In this document: piece by piece, positions 53,949-63,710 of the stretch
Numbering within the stretch: position 1 is the stretch's first letter
Layout of the letters: each line of letters opens with the position of its first letter
DNA from: Runella slithyformis DSM 19594
GTDB taxonomy: Bacteria > Bacteroidota > Bacteroidia > Cytophagales > Spirosomataceae
NCBI RefSeq assembly: GCF_000218895.1
Contig: NC_015703.1
Location: forward strand, 4,167,001-4,231,000
DNA: 64,000 nt
Reading direction: 5' to 3'
Translations under genes and position numbers: made by a program
Notes under the pieces: model-generated
Database searches by the model: none
What the model saw: the letters and a program-made list of their open reading frames with translations, nothing else
What the model was told of the DNA's origin: nothing

Positions 53949-56900
53949 ATGAAACCATTCCCCCTTTTCATTTTCATTTTCGTTTTTTATTCCTGCTCTC
54001 CCTCGGATTCTGTATTTGAAAAATTAGATTCGAGTGATACAAACATTACGTTCGTTAACAAAATTGAGGAAACGGAAAAAGATAACGTGCTCAATTACGA
54101 ATACTTCTACAACGGCGGCGGAGTGGCGGCCGCTGATTTTAACAACGACGGTTTGACAGATCTGTATTTCACGGCCAATCAGGGCGAAGATAAATTGTAC
54201 CTTAACAAAGGGAATCTCACCTTTGAAGATGTTACGGAAACGGCAGGTATTTCGTGGAACGGTGAATGGAAAACGGGGGTGACTGTCGTAGACATAAACA
54301 GGGATGGATGGCAGGATATTTACGTGTCAGTGTCGGGGAATATTGACCGCCCCGAACTCCGCCGCAATAAATTGTACATCAACAATGGCGCGCTTGCCTC
54401 GGAGGGGAAGGGTGGCGTCAGATTTACCGAAAAAGCGGCTGAATATGGCTTGGATTTAAACACATATACAACTCAAACGGCTTTTTTTGATTATGACAAC
54501 GACGGTGATTTAGATGCGTATGTACTGAATCACAACGTCAAAGATTTCAAACGGTTTGATGTAGGTGCCGTTCATTTCATGCGCGATTCCCTGGCCGGGC
54601 ATCGACTGATGCGAAATGACAACGGCAAGTTTTCGGACGTAAGTATTCAGGCGGGCATCAAAGGAAACCCCATCGGTTTTGGCTTAGGCATTTCTACCGC
54701 TGATGTAAACGGCGACGGCTTTATGGATATTTACGTTTCCAACGACTACATTGAAAACGATTACCTCTACATCAATAACGGCGACGGTACGTTTACGGAT
54801 CAAATCGCCGAAGCAACCAACCACGTCAGTTATTTTTCGATGGGCAATGACATTGGCGATGTCAACAACGATCTGCTGCCCGATATCATCACCATGGATA
54901 TGCTGCCCGAAGATAATAAACGCCAAAAATTACTCTTCGGCCCCGACAAATACGAAGCGTATCTGTCCATGCTGCGCAATGGGCTGCATAATCAGACCAT
55001 GAGGAATATGCTGCAATTGAACATCGGTTCGGCCCGCAGCCGGGAGAAAATAACTCATTTTTCCGAAATCGGTCAGCTCGCCGGCATTTCAAATACCGAT
55101 TGGTCTTGGTCGGCGTTGCTGGCGGATTATGACAATGATGGTTTTCAGGATTTGTTTATCACCAATGGCTATCTGCGCGATTATACCAACAACGATTTTA
55201 TCAAATACTACGCTGAAATTGGGGAGAACAACAACCAAAGTGTATTGGAGGTCATCAAAAAAATGCCTTCTACCAAAACGCCCAATTACATTTTCAGAAA
55301 TAATCAAAACCTGACATTTTCCAACAAACAAACTGAATGGGGATTTGACACGCCCGTGATTTCAAACGGGGCTGTGTATGCCGATTTGGATAATGACGGA
55401 GACTTGGAAATTGTCACGAACAACATCAATGAGCCCGCTTATGTCTATAAGAATTTAAGCAGTGAAGCGGGAAAAACCAATTACCTGAACATTCAGCTTC
55501 CTTCCTCAAAATCCATAACGGGAACAAAAATTTACGCTTACAGCGGAGAATTGCAGCAATATCGAGCGTTTACGCCCACGCACGGGTACGAAAGCAGCAT
55601 GTTGACGCCCGTGCATTTTGGCTTGGGAACGCACAAAACGGTGGACAGCTTGGTAGTCATTTGGCCCGATGGCAAAGCGCAAAAAGTAACAAATGTAGCC
55701 TCAAATCAACTTCTGAAACTCTCGTATTCGCCTAATGCCACTTGGAGCAGTCCAACGGCAAAACCTTTGTTTGAAGAAACAAACAGCCTCGTTTTTGAAC
55801 ATAAACAAATGCCGGTCAATGATTTCAGTCGTCAGTTGTTATTGCCTCACATGTATTCGTACCAAGGCCCGCGGATGGCGAAAGGGGATGTCAATAAAGA
55901 CGGATTGGAAGATGTCTATATTGGCGGGGGGAAAGGACAGCCGGGAGAATTGTTTTTGCAACAAAAAGGGGAAAACGGTTCGTCGAGGTTTGTTCTGAAA
56001 GAACAGGCGGCTTTTAAACAGGATGAATTATGCACGGATACCGACGCCGTATTTTTTGACGTGGACAAAGACGGAGATTTGGATTTGTACGTCACAAGTG
56101 GTGGCTATGAGTACCTTCCCAATGATTTGATGCTGCAAAATCGCCTGTATCTGAATGATGGAAAAGGCAATTTTACCAAAGATGTTGAACGATTAGTGCC
56201 CGAAAATTTTGCGGACAGTAATGTAGAACTCATTGATTTTGACCGTGATGGAGACATGGATTTGTTTGTGTGCGGCTCTGCCGTCCCGCAGGAATACCCG
56301 CGTTTTAATCCAAGCCGTTTGTATCGCAACGACGGTGGAAAGTTTACAAAAGTAGTTAATCCGGAGTTTGAGAATTTAGGTGTTTTGACCGATGCCTGCG
56401 TGTTGGATTTTGACAAAGACGGCTATGACGATATTGTGGCGGTAGGGGAGTGGACGTCCCTTATTCGATTGAAAAATGACAAAGGCGTTTTCAAAAAAGT
56501 GAGCGATGCGTTGGACAAAACCACGGGTTTTTGGCAAAGCATTATGGCCGCTGATTTTGACAACGATGGCGATAAAGATTTGATGGTCGGCAACTATGGA
56601 TTGAACACGCAATGGAAAGCTTCTCCTGAATTGCCGATGAGTTTAAACACCGATGATTTTGACGGAAACGGCCGTCTCGACCCTATTCTTTCATACTTTA
56701 TTCAGGGGAAAAGTTACCCGGCGTACAGCAAAGATGAACTTTCGGACCAATTGGTACCGCTGAAAAAAGCCTACACGAGCCACGAAAGTTATGCTTCGGC
56801 TACGACGGAGGAGGTGTTAGCGATTTTCAAAGATAAAAAGCCTCAAAAACAGGAAATCAATATGCTTGCGACGACCTATTTTGTCAACAATAACGGCACG

Positions 56901-57215
56901 ATTGAACCGAAGAACTTACCGATTGAAGCGCAATTTGCACCGGTGTACGCCATTCTCTCTGAAGACCTGAACGGGGATGGTTTTAAAGATGTACTACTGG
57001 CCGGCAACCAAACGCGCGGCCGGGTCAGAATGGGAAATATAGATGCCAACTACGGGCAAGTCTTCCTGAACGACAAAAAAGGAGGATTCAAGTATCTTCC
57101 GCAAAGTCAATCGGGGTTGTACATAAAGGGAGAAGTGAGAGGGATGTTGATGGTTGGTAATCAGTTGATTGTGAGTAAAAACAGCGCTAAAGCAATGGTG
57201 TACCGGAAGAAATAG
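53949..57215 (+). CDS. FG-GAP/VCBS-repeat lipoprotein with ASPIC/UnbV domain (copy 2)
   Basis: A 1088-aa lipoprotein (lipobox FYSC at residue about 16), paralogous to the gene at 36466: shared EYFYNGGGVA start of the first blade, DRDGDMDLFV- and DVNKDGLEDVYIGGGKGQPGELFLQQKG-type blades, and an ASPIC/UnbV block (PVHFGLGTHKTVDSLVVIWPDGKAQKV). It would be surface or periplasm exposed and calcium-binding. In both cassettes it follows SusCD, so a shared role with glycan capture is likely. Its last 29 bases overlap the convergent AraC gene. Confidence 0.87.
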   Translation: MKPFPLFIFIFVFYSCSPSDSVFEKLDSSDTNITFVNKIEETEKDNVLNYEYFYNGGGVAAADFNNDGLTDLYFTANQGEDKLYLNKGNLTFEDVTETAGISWNGEWKTGVTVVDINRDGWQDIYVSVSGNIDRPELRRNKLYINNGALASEGKGGVRFTEKAAEYGLDLNTYTTQTAFFDYDNDGDLDAYVLNHNVKDFKRFDVGAVHFMRDSLAGHRLMRNDNGKFSDVSIQAGIKGNPIGFGLGISTADVNGDGFMDIYVSNDYIENDYLYINNGDGTFTDQIAEATNHVSYFSMGNDIGDVNNDLLPDIITMDMLPEDNKRQKLLFGPDKYEAYLSMLRNGLHNQTMRNMLQLNIGSARSREKITHFSEIGQLAGISNTDWSWSALLADYDNDGFQDLFITNGYLRDYTNNDFIKYYAEIGENNNQSVLEVIKKMPSTKTPNYIFRNNQNLTFSNKQTEWGFDTPVISNGAVYADLDNDGDLEIVTNNINEPAYVYKNLSSEAGKTNYLNIQLPSSKSITGTKIYAYSGELQQYRAFTPTHGYESSMLTPVHFGLGTHKTVDSLVVIWPDGKAQKVTNVASNQLLKLSYSPNATWSSPTAKPLFEETNSLVFEHKQMPVNDFSRQLLLPHMYSYQGPRMAKGDVNKDGLEDVYIGGGKGQPGELFLQQKGENGSSRFVLKEQAAFKQDELCTDTDAVFFDVDKDGDLDLYVTSGGYEYLPNDLMLQNRLYLNDGKGNFTKDVERLVPENFADSNVELIDFDRDGDMDLFVCGSAVPQEYPRFNPSRLYRNDGGKFTKVVNPEFENLGVLTDACVLDFDKDGYDDIVAVGEWTSLIRLKNDKGVFKKVSDALDKTTGFWQSIMAADFDNDGDKDLMVGNYGLNTQWKASPELPMSLNTDDFDGNGRLDPILSYFIQGKSYPAYSKDELSDQLVPLKKAYTSHESYASATTEEVLAIFKDKKPQKQEINMLATTYFVNNNGTIEPKNLPIEAQFAPVYAILSEDLNGDGFKDVLLAGNQTRGRVRMGNIDANYGQVFLNDKKGGFKYLPQSQSGLYIKGEVRGMLMVGNQLIVSKNSAKAMVYRKK

Positions 57216-58101
57216 AAGGTTCTTTGGGTTTGATGGGGTTTACTCCTTTGAGTTTCCATTTCTGATAATCCATGGGAGTCATTTTCTGAATCTTCTTAAA
57301 CTGTTGATTGAAATACGATTGGTTATTAAAGCCCGATTCAAAAAACGCATCGGTCACGCTTTGACCGTTGCGCAGCACTTTGCAGGCGTGAGAAACACGC
57401 ACTTCGTTCAGGAACCGGGTAAAGTGTTTTAACGTTCGGCTCTTGAAATAGCGGCAAAACGACGACTCCGTCATATTCGCAATTTTGGCTACATCGGCAA
57501 TGGTAATGGTATCCGCAAAATGTTTGTAGACATATTCATTGACCCGCACCATTCGGTCTTCGTCTTGGGTGTGGTCGTAGAAATAATCTTTGGGTGTTAA
57601 GTAATCAAATTCCGCAGTTTCTGCCAGTTCGGCCAACACCTCCAACAGCGAGATCAATTTACGGGTATCGTTGAGGTATTGCATTTTATGCAGGGAGTCA
57701 CTCACTTTTTCAACGCTGCTTTTGTGGAATTTCAGCCCTCTTTTTGCCTTTGATAGCAGCGTTTGGATGGGTTTCAGTTCCGGTTTTTGAATAAAATCGT
57801 TTCCCAAAAAAGTGTCGGTAAATTGTACAATCAGCCCAAAAGGAGCTATTTCGGGGTGCAGCCGAACAAATTCTTTACTTTCCTGCAAAACGTGGGGAAA
57901 ATTAGCTCCCAACAGCACTAAATCTCCTTCTTCAAATTCCTGAAAACTCTCTCCGATGACGGCGCTCGTTCGCCCTTCCATAAAATAAATCAACTCTATT
58001 TCGGGATGGTAGTGCCAACGGGTATGCAACCCAAAAGGTTCTAATTTAAACACAAATGAACGATTGGCTTGGGATTGAATGAGGCGATAGGAAGGTTCCA
58101 T
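57187..58101 (-). CDS. AraC-family regulator with N-terminal cupin
   Basis: A 304-aa regulator: cupin sensor (HTRWHYHPEIELIYFMEGRTSAVIG, about residues 25-50) and C-terminal double helix-turn-helix (TITIADVAKIANMTESSFCRYFKS; FFESGFNNQSYFNQQFKKIQKMTP). Start ATG 58101 is chosen over 58158. It faces the apiose-type operon across 142 bases and most likely activates it in response to a sugar. Tail-to-tail overlap with the FG-GAP gene is 29 bases. Confidence 0.92.
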   Translation of the reverse strand: MEPSYRLIQSQANRSFVFKLEPFGLHTRWHYHPEIELIYFMEGRTSAVIGESFQEFEEGDLVLLGANFPHVLQESKEFVRLHPEIAPFGLIVQFTDTFLGNDFIQKPELKPIQTLLSKAKRGLKFHKSSVEKVSDSLHKMQYLNDTRKLISLLEVLAELAETAEFDYLTPKDYFYDHTQDEDRMVRVNEYVYKHFADTITIADVAKIANMTESSFCRYFKSRTLKHFTRFLNEVRVSHACKVLRNGQSVTDAFFESGFNNQSYFNQQFKKIQKMTPMDYQKWKLKGVNPIKPKEPSISSGTPLL

Positions 58102-58243
58102 ATAACACAAATAGTACAGATTAGGTGCAAGATAAACGGTTTTATGTATAAATACCACTGCTATTTGATAAAATACGATAGGACTAATTCACTTTTGCTT
58201 CCGAATTTTGTACATAAGATAAGTACTACTATTTATTGAATAA
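58102..58243. promoter_or_regulatory. Divergent control region with a direct repeat, candidate AraC site
   Basis: ACTGCTATTTGAT (58157-58169) and ACTACTATTTATT (58225-58237) match at 10 of 13 bases, in the same direction. They lie between the AraC gene and the operon. Spacing (68 bases) and copy number are plausible for AraC-type half-sites; no clean promoter is seen. Confidence 0.3.
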
Positions 58244-59020
58244 ATGATGCAATTGGGAATTGGCAGTTATACATTTACCTGGGCCGTAGGAGTGGCGGGA
58301 TTTATGCCGGACCGGCCGCTTTCTATTGACCAATTACTTGATAATGCGCACCGCTTAGGAGTAAAAAGGGTACAATTCTGCGATAATTTACCGCTTCTGC
58401 ATACCGATTTCAAAACCGATAGGGTCATTGAAGTAGGAACGCGCGGACTGACCGTGACCAACTTATTAAATTACCTTGAAGTCTGTAAACGATTTCATTC
58501 ACCTTTTTTACGGGTGGTCATTGATGAAGCGGATTACCATCCTTCCGAGCAGGAAGTGATTGCGGTTATTCAATCGGTGATTGAGGATTTCAAACAGGCC
58601 AATGTCATTTTGGCCATTGAAAACCACGACCGCTTTACGGTGGCTTCTTTGGTACGAATTATACAGCAAACAGACCCGCAATGGGTAGGGATTTGCTTAG
58701 ATACCGCCAATTCTCTTGGGGCCGGTGAAGGCATTGAAGAAGTGGTAAAAGGATTGGCACCTTATACCGTGAATTTGCACGTGAAAGATTTTACCATCCA
58801 ACGGGCTTGGCACAACATGGGGTTTGTGGTGGAAGGGTGTCCGGCAGGAAAAGGAATGTTGAATGTGCCGTGGGTTTTGGAACAATTGCGCCCCTATCAG
58901 CGCTGTCTTTCGGCAACGCTGGAAATTTGGAGCAACCCCGAAACGACGATTGAAGCCACCGTTGAAAAAGAAGCAGCTTGGGCAAAGGAGAGCATTTCGT
59001 ATTTGAAACCCCTTTTCTGA
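58244..59020 (+). CDS. TIM-barrel sugar isomerase/epimerase-family enzyme
   Basis: A 258-aa AP-endonuclease/xylose-isomerase-like barrel. Metal ligands are visible as Glu in LAIENHDRF, Asp in ICLDTANS, His in NLHVKDF and Glu in ATLEIWSNP. The opening LGIGSYTFTWAVGV recalls the 3-oxo-isoapionate decarboxylase type (OiaC) described in D-apionate catabolism, but I cannot confirm this. It starts the operon of closely spaced genes (7 to 24 bases apart, the last overlapping by 4) to 64000. Confidence 0.85.
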   Translation: MMQLGIGSYTFTWAVGVAGFMPDRPLSIDQLLDNAHRLGVKRVQFCDNLPLLHTDFKTDRVIEVGTRGLTVTNLLNYLEVCKRFHSPFLRVVIDEADYHPSEQEVIAVIQSVIEDFKQANVILAIENHDRFTVASLVRIIQQTDPQWVGICLDTANSLGAGEGIEEVVKGLAPYTVNLHVKDFTIQRAWHNMGFVVEGCPAGKGMLNVPWVLEQLRPYQRCLSATLEIWSNPETTIEATVEKEAAWAKESISYLKPLF

Positions 59021-59027
59021 TGGGTAT

Positions 59028-59963
59028 ATGAAGAAATTATCGTTGGTCTTTTGGTTGATTTTGTATCGGCAGGTAAACGCTCAAATGGCAGAAACACTTC
59101 AAAAAAGCCGTTTCTTGATAACGTCAGTACGGACAGGCGATACCGATATATTTTCGGTTAATCCCGTGACGGGTGATGCCGTTAACCTAACAAAGTCACC
59201 CAAATCGGAAGAACGTTACCCCGCATGGAGCCCTGACGGCCGAAAAATTATTTTTACTTCCAACCGGGCGGATGGAAAGACATACCACTATTTCATCGCC
59301 AATGCCGATGGCTCTAATGTACGTCAGCTGACGCATTTGGCACCGGGTACGGTGGCTTATTGGGCGAGTTGGACGGCCGATGGCACCTATATTTATTTTA
59401 ATGAAGGCAACAGCAGTCAGATATACCGGGTACGACCTGACGGAAGCGACCTGAAAGCCGCCGCAGAAGGTCGGGATGCAAACATATCTCCTGACGGTAA
59501 AAAGTTGGTGTATACCCAAAAAGGAACAAAAGCCTGGGGTGTTTGGGTGATGAACGCGGATGGCACCAATCGCCGTCAAATTGTAACCAACGAAAGTGAG
59601 ATCGGTGGAATCGCTCCGGTTTGGTCCGCCGATGGTAAAAAAATTGCGTATTCCATGCAAGTGGGAGACTATGCCGAGCTGTTTGTCTGTAATGCCGATG
59701 GTTCTGAAAACAAACAATTAACCGATTTAAAACAAATCAGCAGCTCACCTGCTTTTTCGCCCGATGGGAAATTTATCACGTTTCGGGTAACCAATGAAGC
59801 CTATTGGCGAGATGCAAAGAAAATGAAGCTTACCTATGATGAGAAAGCAGGGGATAAAAGACCTATTTGGGTGATAAACTCAGATGGGTCTACTCCCCAA
59901 ATGGTAGAAGTGCTTCATTATCAATGTGCAATGGATGGAAGCAGAGCGGAAATTAAGTATTAA
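59028..59963 (+). CDS. Secreted PD40/TolB-like beta-propeller protein
   Basis: A 311-aa protein with a signal peptide and repeated PD40 motifs (YPAWSPDGRKIIFTSN, ANISPDGKKLVYTQ, APVWSADGKKIAYS, SPAFSPDGKFITFR), so a five- to six-bladed propeller. NADGSNVRQLT-like loops end each blade. It has no active-site motif that I can see. It may be a periplasmic lyase or binding propeller; such genes occur in carbohydrate loci. Operon position suggests a part in glycan handling. Confidence 0.82.
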   Translation: MKKLSLVFWLILYRQVNAQMAETLQKSRFLITSVRTGDTDIFSVNPVTGDAVNLTKSPKSEERYPAWSPDGRKIIFTSNRADGKTYHYFIANADGSNVRQLTHLAPGTVAYWASWTADGTYIYFNEGNSSQIYRVRPDGSDLKAAAEGRDANISPDGKKLVYTQKGTKAWGVWVMNADGTNRRQIVTNESEIGGIAPVWSADGKKIAYSMQVGDYAELFVCNADGSENKQLTDLKQISSSPAFSPDGKFITFRVTNEAYWRDAKKMKLTYDEKAGDKRPIWVINSDGSTPQMVEVLHYQCAMDGSRAEIKY

Positions 59964-59984
59964 CATTATAAAAAAATAACAGGT

Positions 59985-60824
59985 ATGAGTAAAATAGCCT
60001 TGATAGGGGCAGGGGGAAAAATGGGATGCCGCTTGACGGATAATCTCAAAAATTCAGCCTACGAAATGTCGTACGTTGAAATCAGTCCGGCGGGGTTGGA
60101 GCGATTGGCGCAAAGGAACATTACGGCTACTTCAGCAGAGGAAGCCGTTCCGCAGGCCGATGTGGTTATTTTGGCCGTTCCCGATATTTATATCGGTCGG
60201 GTAGCTGCCGATTTGTTGCCCATGTTTCAACCCGGAGCTATCGTTGTAACGCTCGACCCGGCGGCGGCCGTAGGCGGACATTTACCTAAACGTGAGGATA
60301 TTACCTATTTTGTGTCGCACCCTACGCACCCTTCCGTCTTCAATTGGGAAGAGGATAAAAAACGTCATTTTGATTATTTCGGGGGGATTACGGCGCACCA
60401 GGCCATTGTTTGTGCTTTGATGCAGGGGCCGGAGGAGCACTATCCAATCGGAGAAGAGTTGGCAAAAACCATGTATGCCCCCGTCACTCGTGCGCATCGG
60501 ATCACGGTAGAGCAAATGGCGATTTTGGAGCCCGGGCTGGCCGAGACGTTCTTAGGGGCGGTCATGTTTACGATGCGGGAAGCTATGGACGAAGTCATCA
60601 AAATGGGGGTTCCGAAAGAGGCGGTTTTTGATTTTTTTATGGGGCACATCAACATTGATTTGGCATTGTGCTTCGACCAAATTCCGGGCGGGGTATTTTC
60701 GGATGCCTGCTACAAAGCCATTCAAATTGGGAAACCGCTGATTTTCAAAGAAGATTGGAAAAAAGTGCTGGATCCCGAACACGTAAAATACCAAGTAAAA
60801 ATCATGACCCAACTGCCTTCGTAA
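59985..60824 (+). CDS. Phosphogluconate-dehydrogenase C-domain oxidoreductase, candidate D-apionate oxidoisomerase
   Basis: A 279-aa NAD(P)-binding protein: Rossmann loop IGAGGKMGCRL (about residues 6-16), ADVVILAVPDIYIG and TYFVSHPTHPSVF, then the helical C-terminal domain of the PF16896 family (MLGHIN-like FFMGHINIDLALCFD at about 220). D-apionate oxidoisomerase (ApnO) belongs to this family. Next to two GH140 genes and a Gfo/Idh gene, that is the best hypothesis. A related hydroxyacid reductase is the alternative. Confidence 0.78.
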   Translation: MSKIALIGAGGKMGCRLTDNLKNSAYEMSYVEISPAGLERLAQRNITATSAEEAVPQADVVILAVPDIYIGRVAADLLPMFQPGAIVVTLDPAAAVGGHLPKREDITYFVSHPTHPSVFNWEEDKKRHFDYFGGITAHQAIVCALMQGPEEHYPIGEELAKTMYAPVTRAHRITVEQMAILEPGLAETFLGAVMFTMREAMDEVIKMGVPKEAVFDFFMGHINIDLALCFDQIPGGVFSDACYKAIQIGKPLIFKEDWKKVLDPEHVKYQVKIMTQLPS

Positions 60825-60845
60825 TCTCCCTTAAACGTTCAATAA

Positions 60846-62294
60846 ATGAATCAACCGAAAATAATCATGCTATGGTTGTTGAGCGCGTTCAGTGTTGTCG
60901 CCAACGCCCAAATAAAGGTAAGTGCTGATCACAGATACCTTCAGACCAAAGACGGGAAGCCGTTTTTTTGGTTGGGTGATACCGATTGGGAGCTTTTTCA
61001 TCGACTTAATCGTGAGGAGGCTGTCGAATTTTTAGAAACGCGTCGGCAACAGGGTTTCAACGTGATTCACGCCGTGGCTTTGGCGGAATTCAACGGGATT
61101 CGTCAGCCCAATCGCTACGGAGACATTCCCCTGGTCAACGAAGACCCTTCGCGATTGGCAGTAACTTCGGGTAACGACCCGGCCAATGCCGAAGCCTATG
61201 ACTATTGGGATCACGTCGATTTTATTATCAAAAAAGCGGCAGAGAAGGGTATGTACATTGGCTTGTTGCCCACTTGGGGTGATAAACTTACGAGGAATTG
61301 GGGAGAAGGACCGGTTATTTTTACGGTTGAAAATGCCAAAACCTACGGTAGAATCTTGGGTAAACGCTACGCCAAGCAGTGGAATATCATTTGGATTTTA
61401 GGAGGTGACCGCCCGGCAGTGTATAAATCGAGAGAAAAAGGCGTTGATCAACAAGTAGACGACCGACCTATTTGGCGAGCCATGGCGGAGGGCATTACCG
61501 AGGGCATGGGATACAAACCGTTTATGACGTACCATCCGCCCGGTGGTTCCAACTCGACCAGTCAGTACATTCATCAGGAAACGTGGTTGGACATGAATGC
61601 GATGCAGTCAGGGCACGGCTCGCGGGAATCAAAAGTGTGGGAGCTCGTAAGCCGCGACTTGGCCATTCAACCTCCAAAACCAACCCTTGACATGGAGCCC
61701 TGCTATGAGGACCACCCCGTGAATCCATGGGATGGAAAATGGACCCGGCAGCGCGGGTACTTTCATGCCTATGATGTGCGGGCCAGGATTTACCGAGGTA
61801 TTTTTGCGGGGGCCTGCGGGGTCACTTATGGGCATCATCAAATCTGGCAATTTCTGAATCCGGACCTTAACCCTCCGATCAATATCGGAGATACGCTCAT
61901 TGGTTGGCGAAAAGCATTGACAGCCGAAGCGGCTACGCAACTCCGGCACCTCAAAAAACTGCTTTTATCGCGACCGTATTTTTCCAGAATTCCCGATCAG
62001 AGTCTCATTGTATCAGAGAAAGGGAAAGACTGGACGGATTATATCACAGCAACCCGTGACGAGCAGGGTAGCTATGCTCTTATCTATTTGCCCCAAAATC
62101 AACCCATTACGGTAGATGTAAGCAAATTGTCGGGGAAAAATAAATCCGTGGCTTGGTTTGATCCCCGTACGGGCAAATTCAGCAACAGGACAATTCTGAA
62201 TACTTCCGGTTCTCAAACATTCACTCCGCCCAAAGGGGGAAAAGATTGGGTATTGGTGATTGATGATGCCGGTAAAAAATACGCGTTAAATTGA
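60846..62294 (+). CDS. GH140-type apiosidase-like hydrolase (DUF4038), copy 1
   Basis: A 482-aa secreted protein (signal peptide to ANAQ, residue about 22). The N-terminal [20 protein letters not shown] block is the DUF4038/apiosidase-like signature. A TIM barrel follows, with the candidate acid/base Asp188 in ILGGDRP and nucleophile Glu284 in [11 protein letters not shown], then a C-terminal collagen-binding-like domain ([15 protein letters not shown]). GH140 members release apiose from rhamnogalacturonan II. The substrate here is inferred. Confidence 0.87.
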   Translation: MNQPKIIMLWLLSAFSVVANAQIKVSADHRYLQTKDGKPFFWLGDTDWELFHRLNREEAVEFLETRRQQGFNVIHAVALAEFNGIRQPNRYGDIPLVNEDPSRLAVTSGNDPANAEAYDYWDHVDFIIKKAAEKGMYIGLLPTWGDKLTRNWGEGPVIFTVENAKTYGRILGKRYAKQWNIIWILGGDRPAVYKSREKGVDQQVDDRPIWRAMAEGITEGMGYKPFMTYHPPGGSNSTSQYIHQETWLDMNAMQSGHGSRESKVWELVSRDLAIQPPKPTLDMEPCYEDHPVNPWDGKWTRQRGYFHAYDVRARIYRGIFAGACGVTYGHHQIWQFLNPDLNPPINIGDTLIGWRKALTAEAATQLRHLKKLLLSRPYFSRIPDQSLIVSEKGKDWTDYITATRDEQGSYALIYLPQNQPITVDVSKLSGKNKSVAWFDPRTGKFSNRTILNTSGSQTFTPPKGGKDWVLVIDDAGKKYALN

Positions 62295-62318
62295 AATGGT
62301 TTGAATAACGATATAATA

Positions 62319-63710
62319 ATGAGAAAAATAGCCCTCCTTTTTTTATTGACCGCTGTACTCTTTAAAGCACAAACGTTTGCCCAAAATATAGTTTCCAACG
62401 GCCCGCTGAAAGTCTCGGACAACAAACGGTTTTTGGTTCACGAAAACGGCAAACCCTTTTATTGGTTAGGCGATACAGCCTGGGAACTGTTTCACCGACT
62501 GAATCGCGAAGAAGCCGAAAAATACCTCAAAAACAGAGCGGAAAAAGGCTTTACCGTCATTCAGGCGGTGGCTTTGGCGGAGTTGGACGGCATTCGCGAC
62601 CCGAATCCTTACGGGGAAGTCCCGCTGGAAAACAATGACCCCACCAAGCCGCGTGAAGCGTATTTCAAACACGTAGATTACATCATTGACCGCGCTGCCG
62701 AGCTTGGTTTATACGTTGCCTTATTGCCGACGTGGGGGGATAAATTAGCCAAAGAGGGTTGGGGTGAAGGCCCCGAAATCTTCAACGCAGAGAATGCCAA
62801 AACCTACGGCAAATGGATCGGTAATCGCTACAAAGACCGAAAGAATATCATTTGGGTGTTGATGGGCGATCGCAACCCTCGTAACGAAGCCGACGTCAAC
62901 GTATGGCGAGCCATGGCCACGGGAATAGAAGAAGGCGTCGGAGGCCCTGACAAAGCCCTGATGACGGCCCATCCGCAGCCCAACGGCATGGCCGACGGCG
63001 GCTCGGGAAAATGGTTTCACCAAGACAGTTGGTTTGATTTCAATATGTTCCAAACGGGGCATTGCCGCGAAAATCCCGTGTATGACCGCATACAGGTAGC
63101 GTACAACCGCACGCCCATTAAACCAACGATTGACGGAGAACCGATTTACGAAGATCATCCGGTGTGTTTCAACAGCAAAGAACTGGGCCTTTCGAGCGCC
63201 TATGATTGCCGCATTGCGGCGTATTTGGACGTGTTTGCGGGGGCATTCGGCAATACCTACGGCTGCCATGATGTGTGGCAAATGTACGCGCCGGGCCGTA
63301 AAAGCATCAATGGCGCATCCATACCGTGGTACGACGCCATCAATCTGCCGGCGGCAGGGCAAATGCAATACCTCAGAAAACTCATCGAATCTCGCCCTAT
63401 GTTAGACCGAGTTCCGGACCAAAGCTTGGTGACGCAATCGGGTGAAATATATGACCGGATTCAGGCCACGCGCGGCAAAGACTATGCTTTTGTGTACAGT
63501 GTGAAAGGAAAAGCATTTACCGTTAATTTAGGAAAAATAGCGGGCGCTAACTTAACCGCTTTTTGGTACGACCCGCGTACCGGTAAGAGTAAAGAAGCGG
63601 GAACGTTTGCCAACAAAGGACAACAGGCGTTTACACCGCCCACCTCCGGTTATGGGCAGGATTGGGTATTGGTGTTGGACGATGCCTCTAAGAAGTACGC
63701 AAAACTATGA
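62319..63710 (+). CDS. GH140-type apiosidase-like hydrolase (DUF4038), copy 2
   Basis: A 463-aa secreted paralogue of the preceding gene, starting at ATG 62319 (a TTG lies 18 bases upstream). Signal peptide to TFAQ, the same [14 protein letters not shown] block, candidate catalytic Asp184 (VLMGDRN) and Glu274 (IDGEPIYEDHP), and the closing FWYDPRTGKSKEAG domain. Loops around the active site differ from copy 1 (shorter at AVTSGND, longer at NPRNEAD), suggesting a different linkage or substrate chain. It overlaps the next gene by 4 bases (ATGA). Confidence 0.87.
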   Translation: MRKIALLFLLTAVLFKAQTFAQNIVSNGPLKVSDNKRFLVHENGKPFYWLGDTAWELFHRLNREEAEKYLKNRAEKGFTVIQAVALAELDGIRDPNPYGEVPLENNDPTKPREAYFKHVDYIIDRAAELGLYVALLPTWGDKLAKEGWGEGPEIFNAENAKTYGKWIGNRYKDRKNIIWVLMGDRNPRNEADVNVWRAMATGIEEGVGGPDKALMTAHPQPNGMADGGSGKWFHQDSWFDFNMFQTGHCRENPVYDRIQVAYNRTPIKPTIDGEPIYEDHPVCFNSKELGLSSAYDCRIAAYLDVFAGAFGNTYGCHDVWQMYAPGRKSINGASIPWYDAINLPAAGQMQYLRKLIESRPMLDRVPDQSLVTQSGEIYDRIQATRGKDYAFVYSVKGKAFTVNLGKIAGANLTAFWYDPRTGKSKEAGTFANKGQQAFTPPTSGYGQDWVLVLDDASKKYAKL

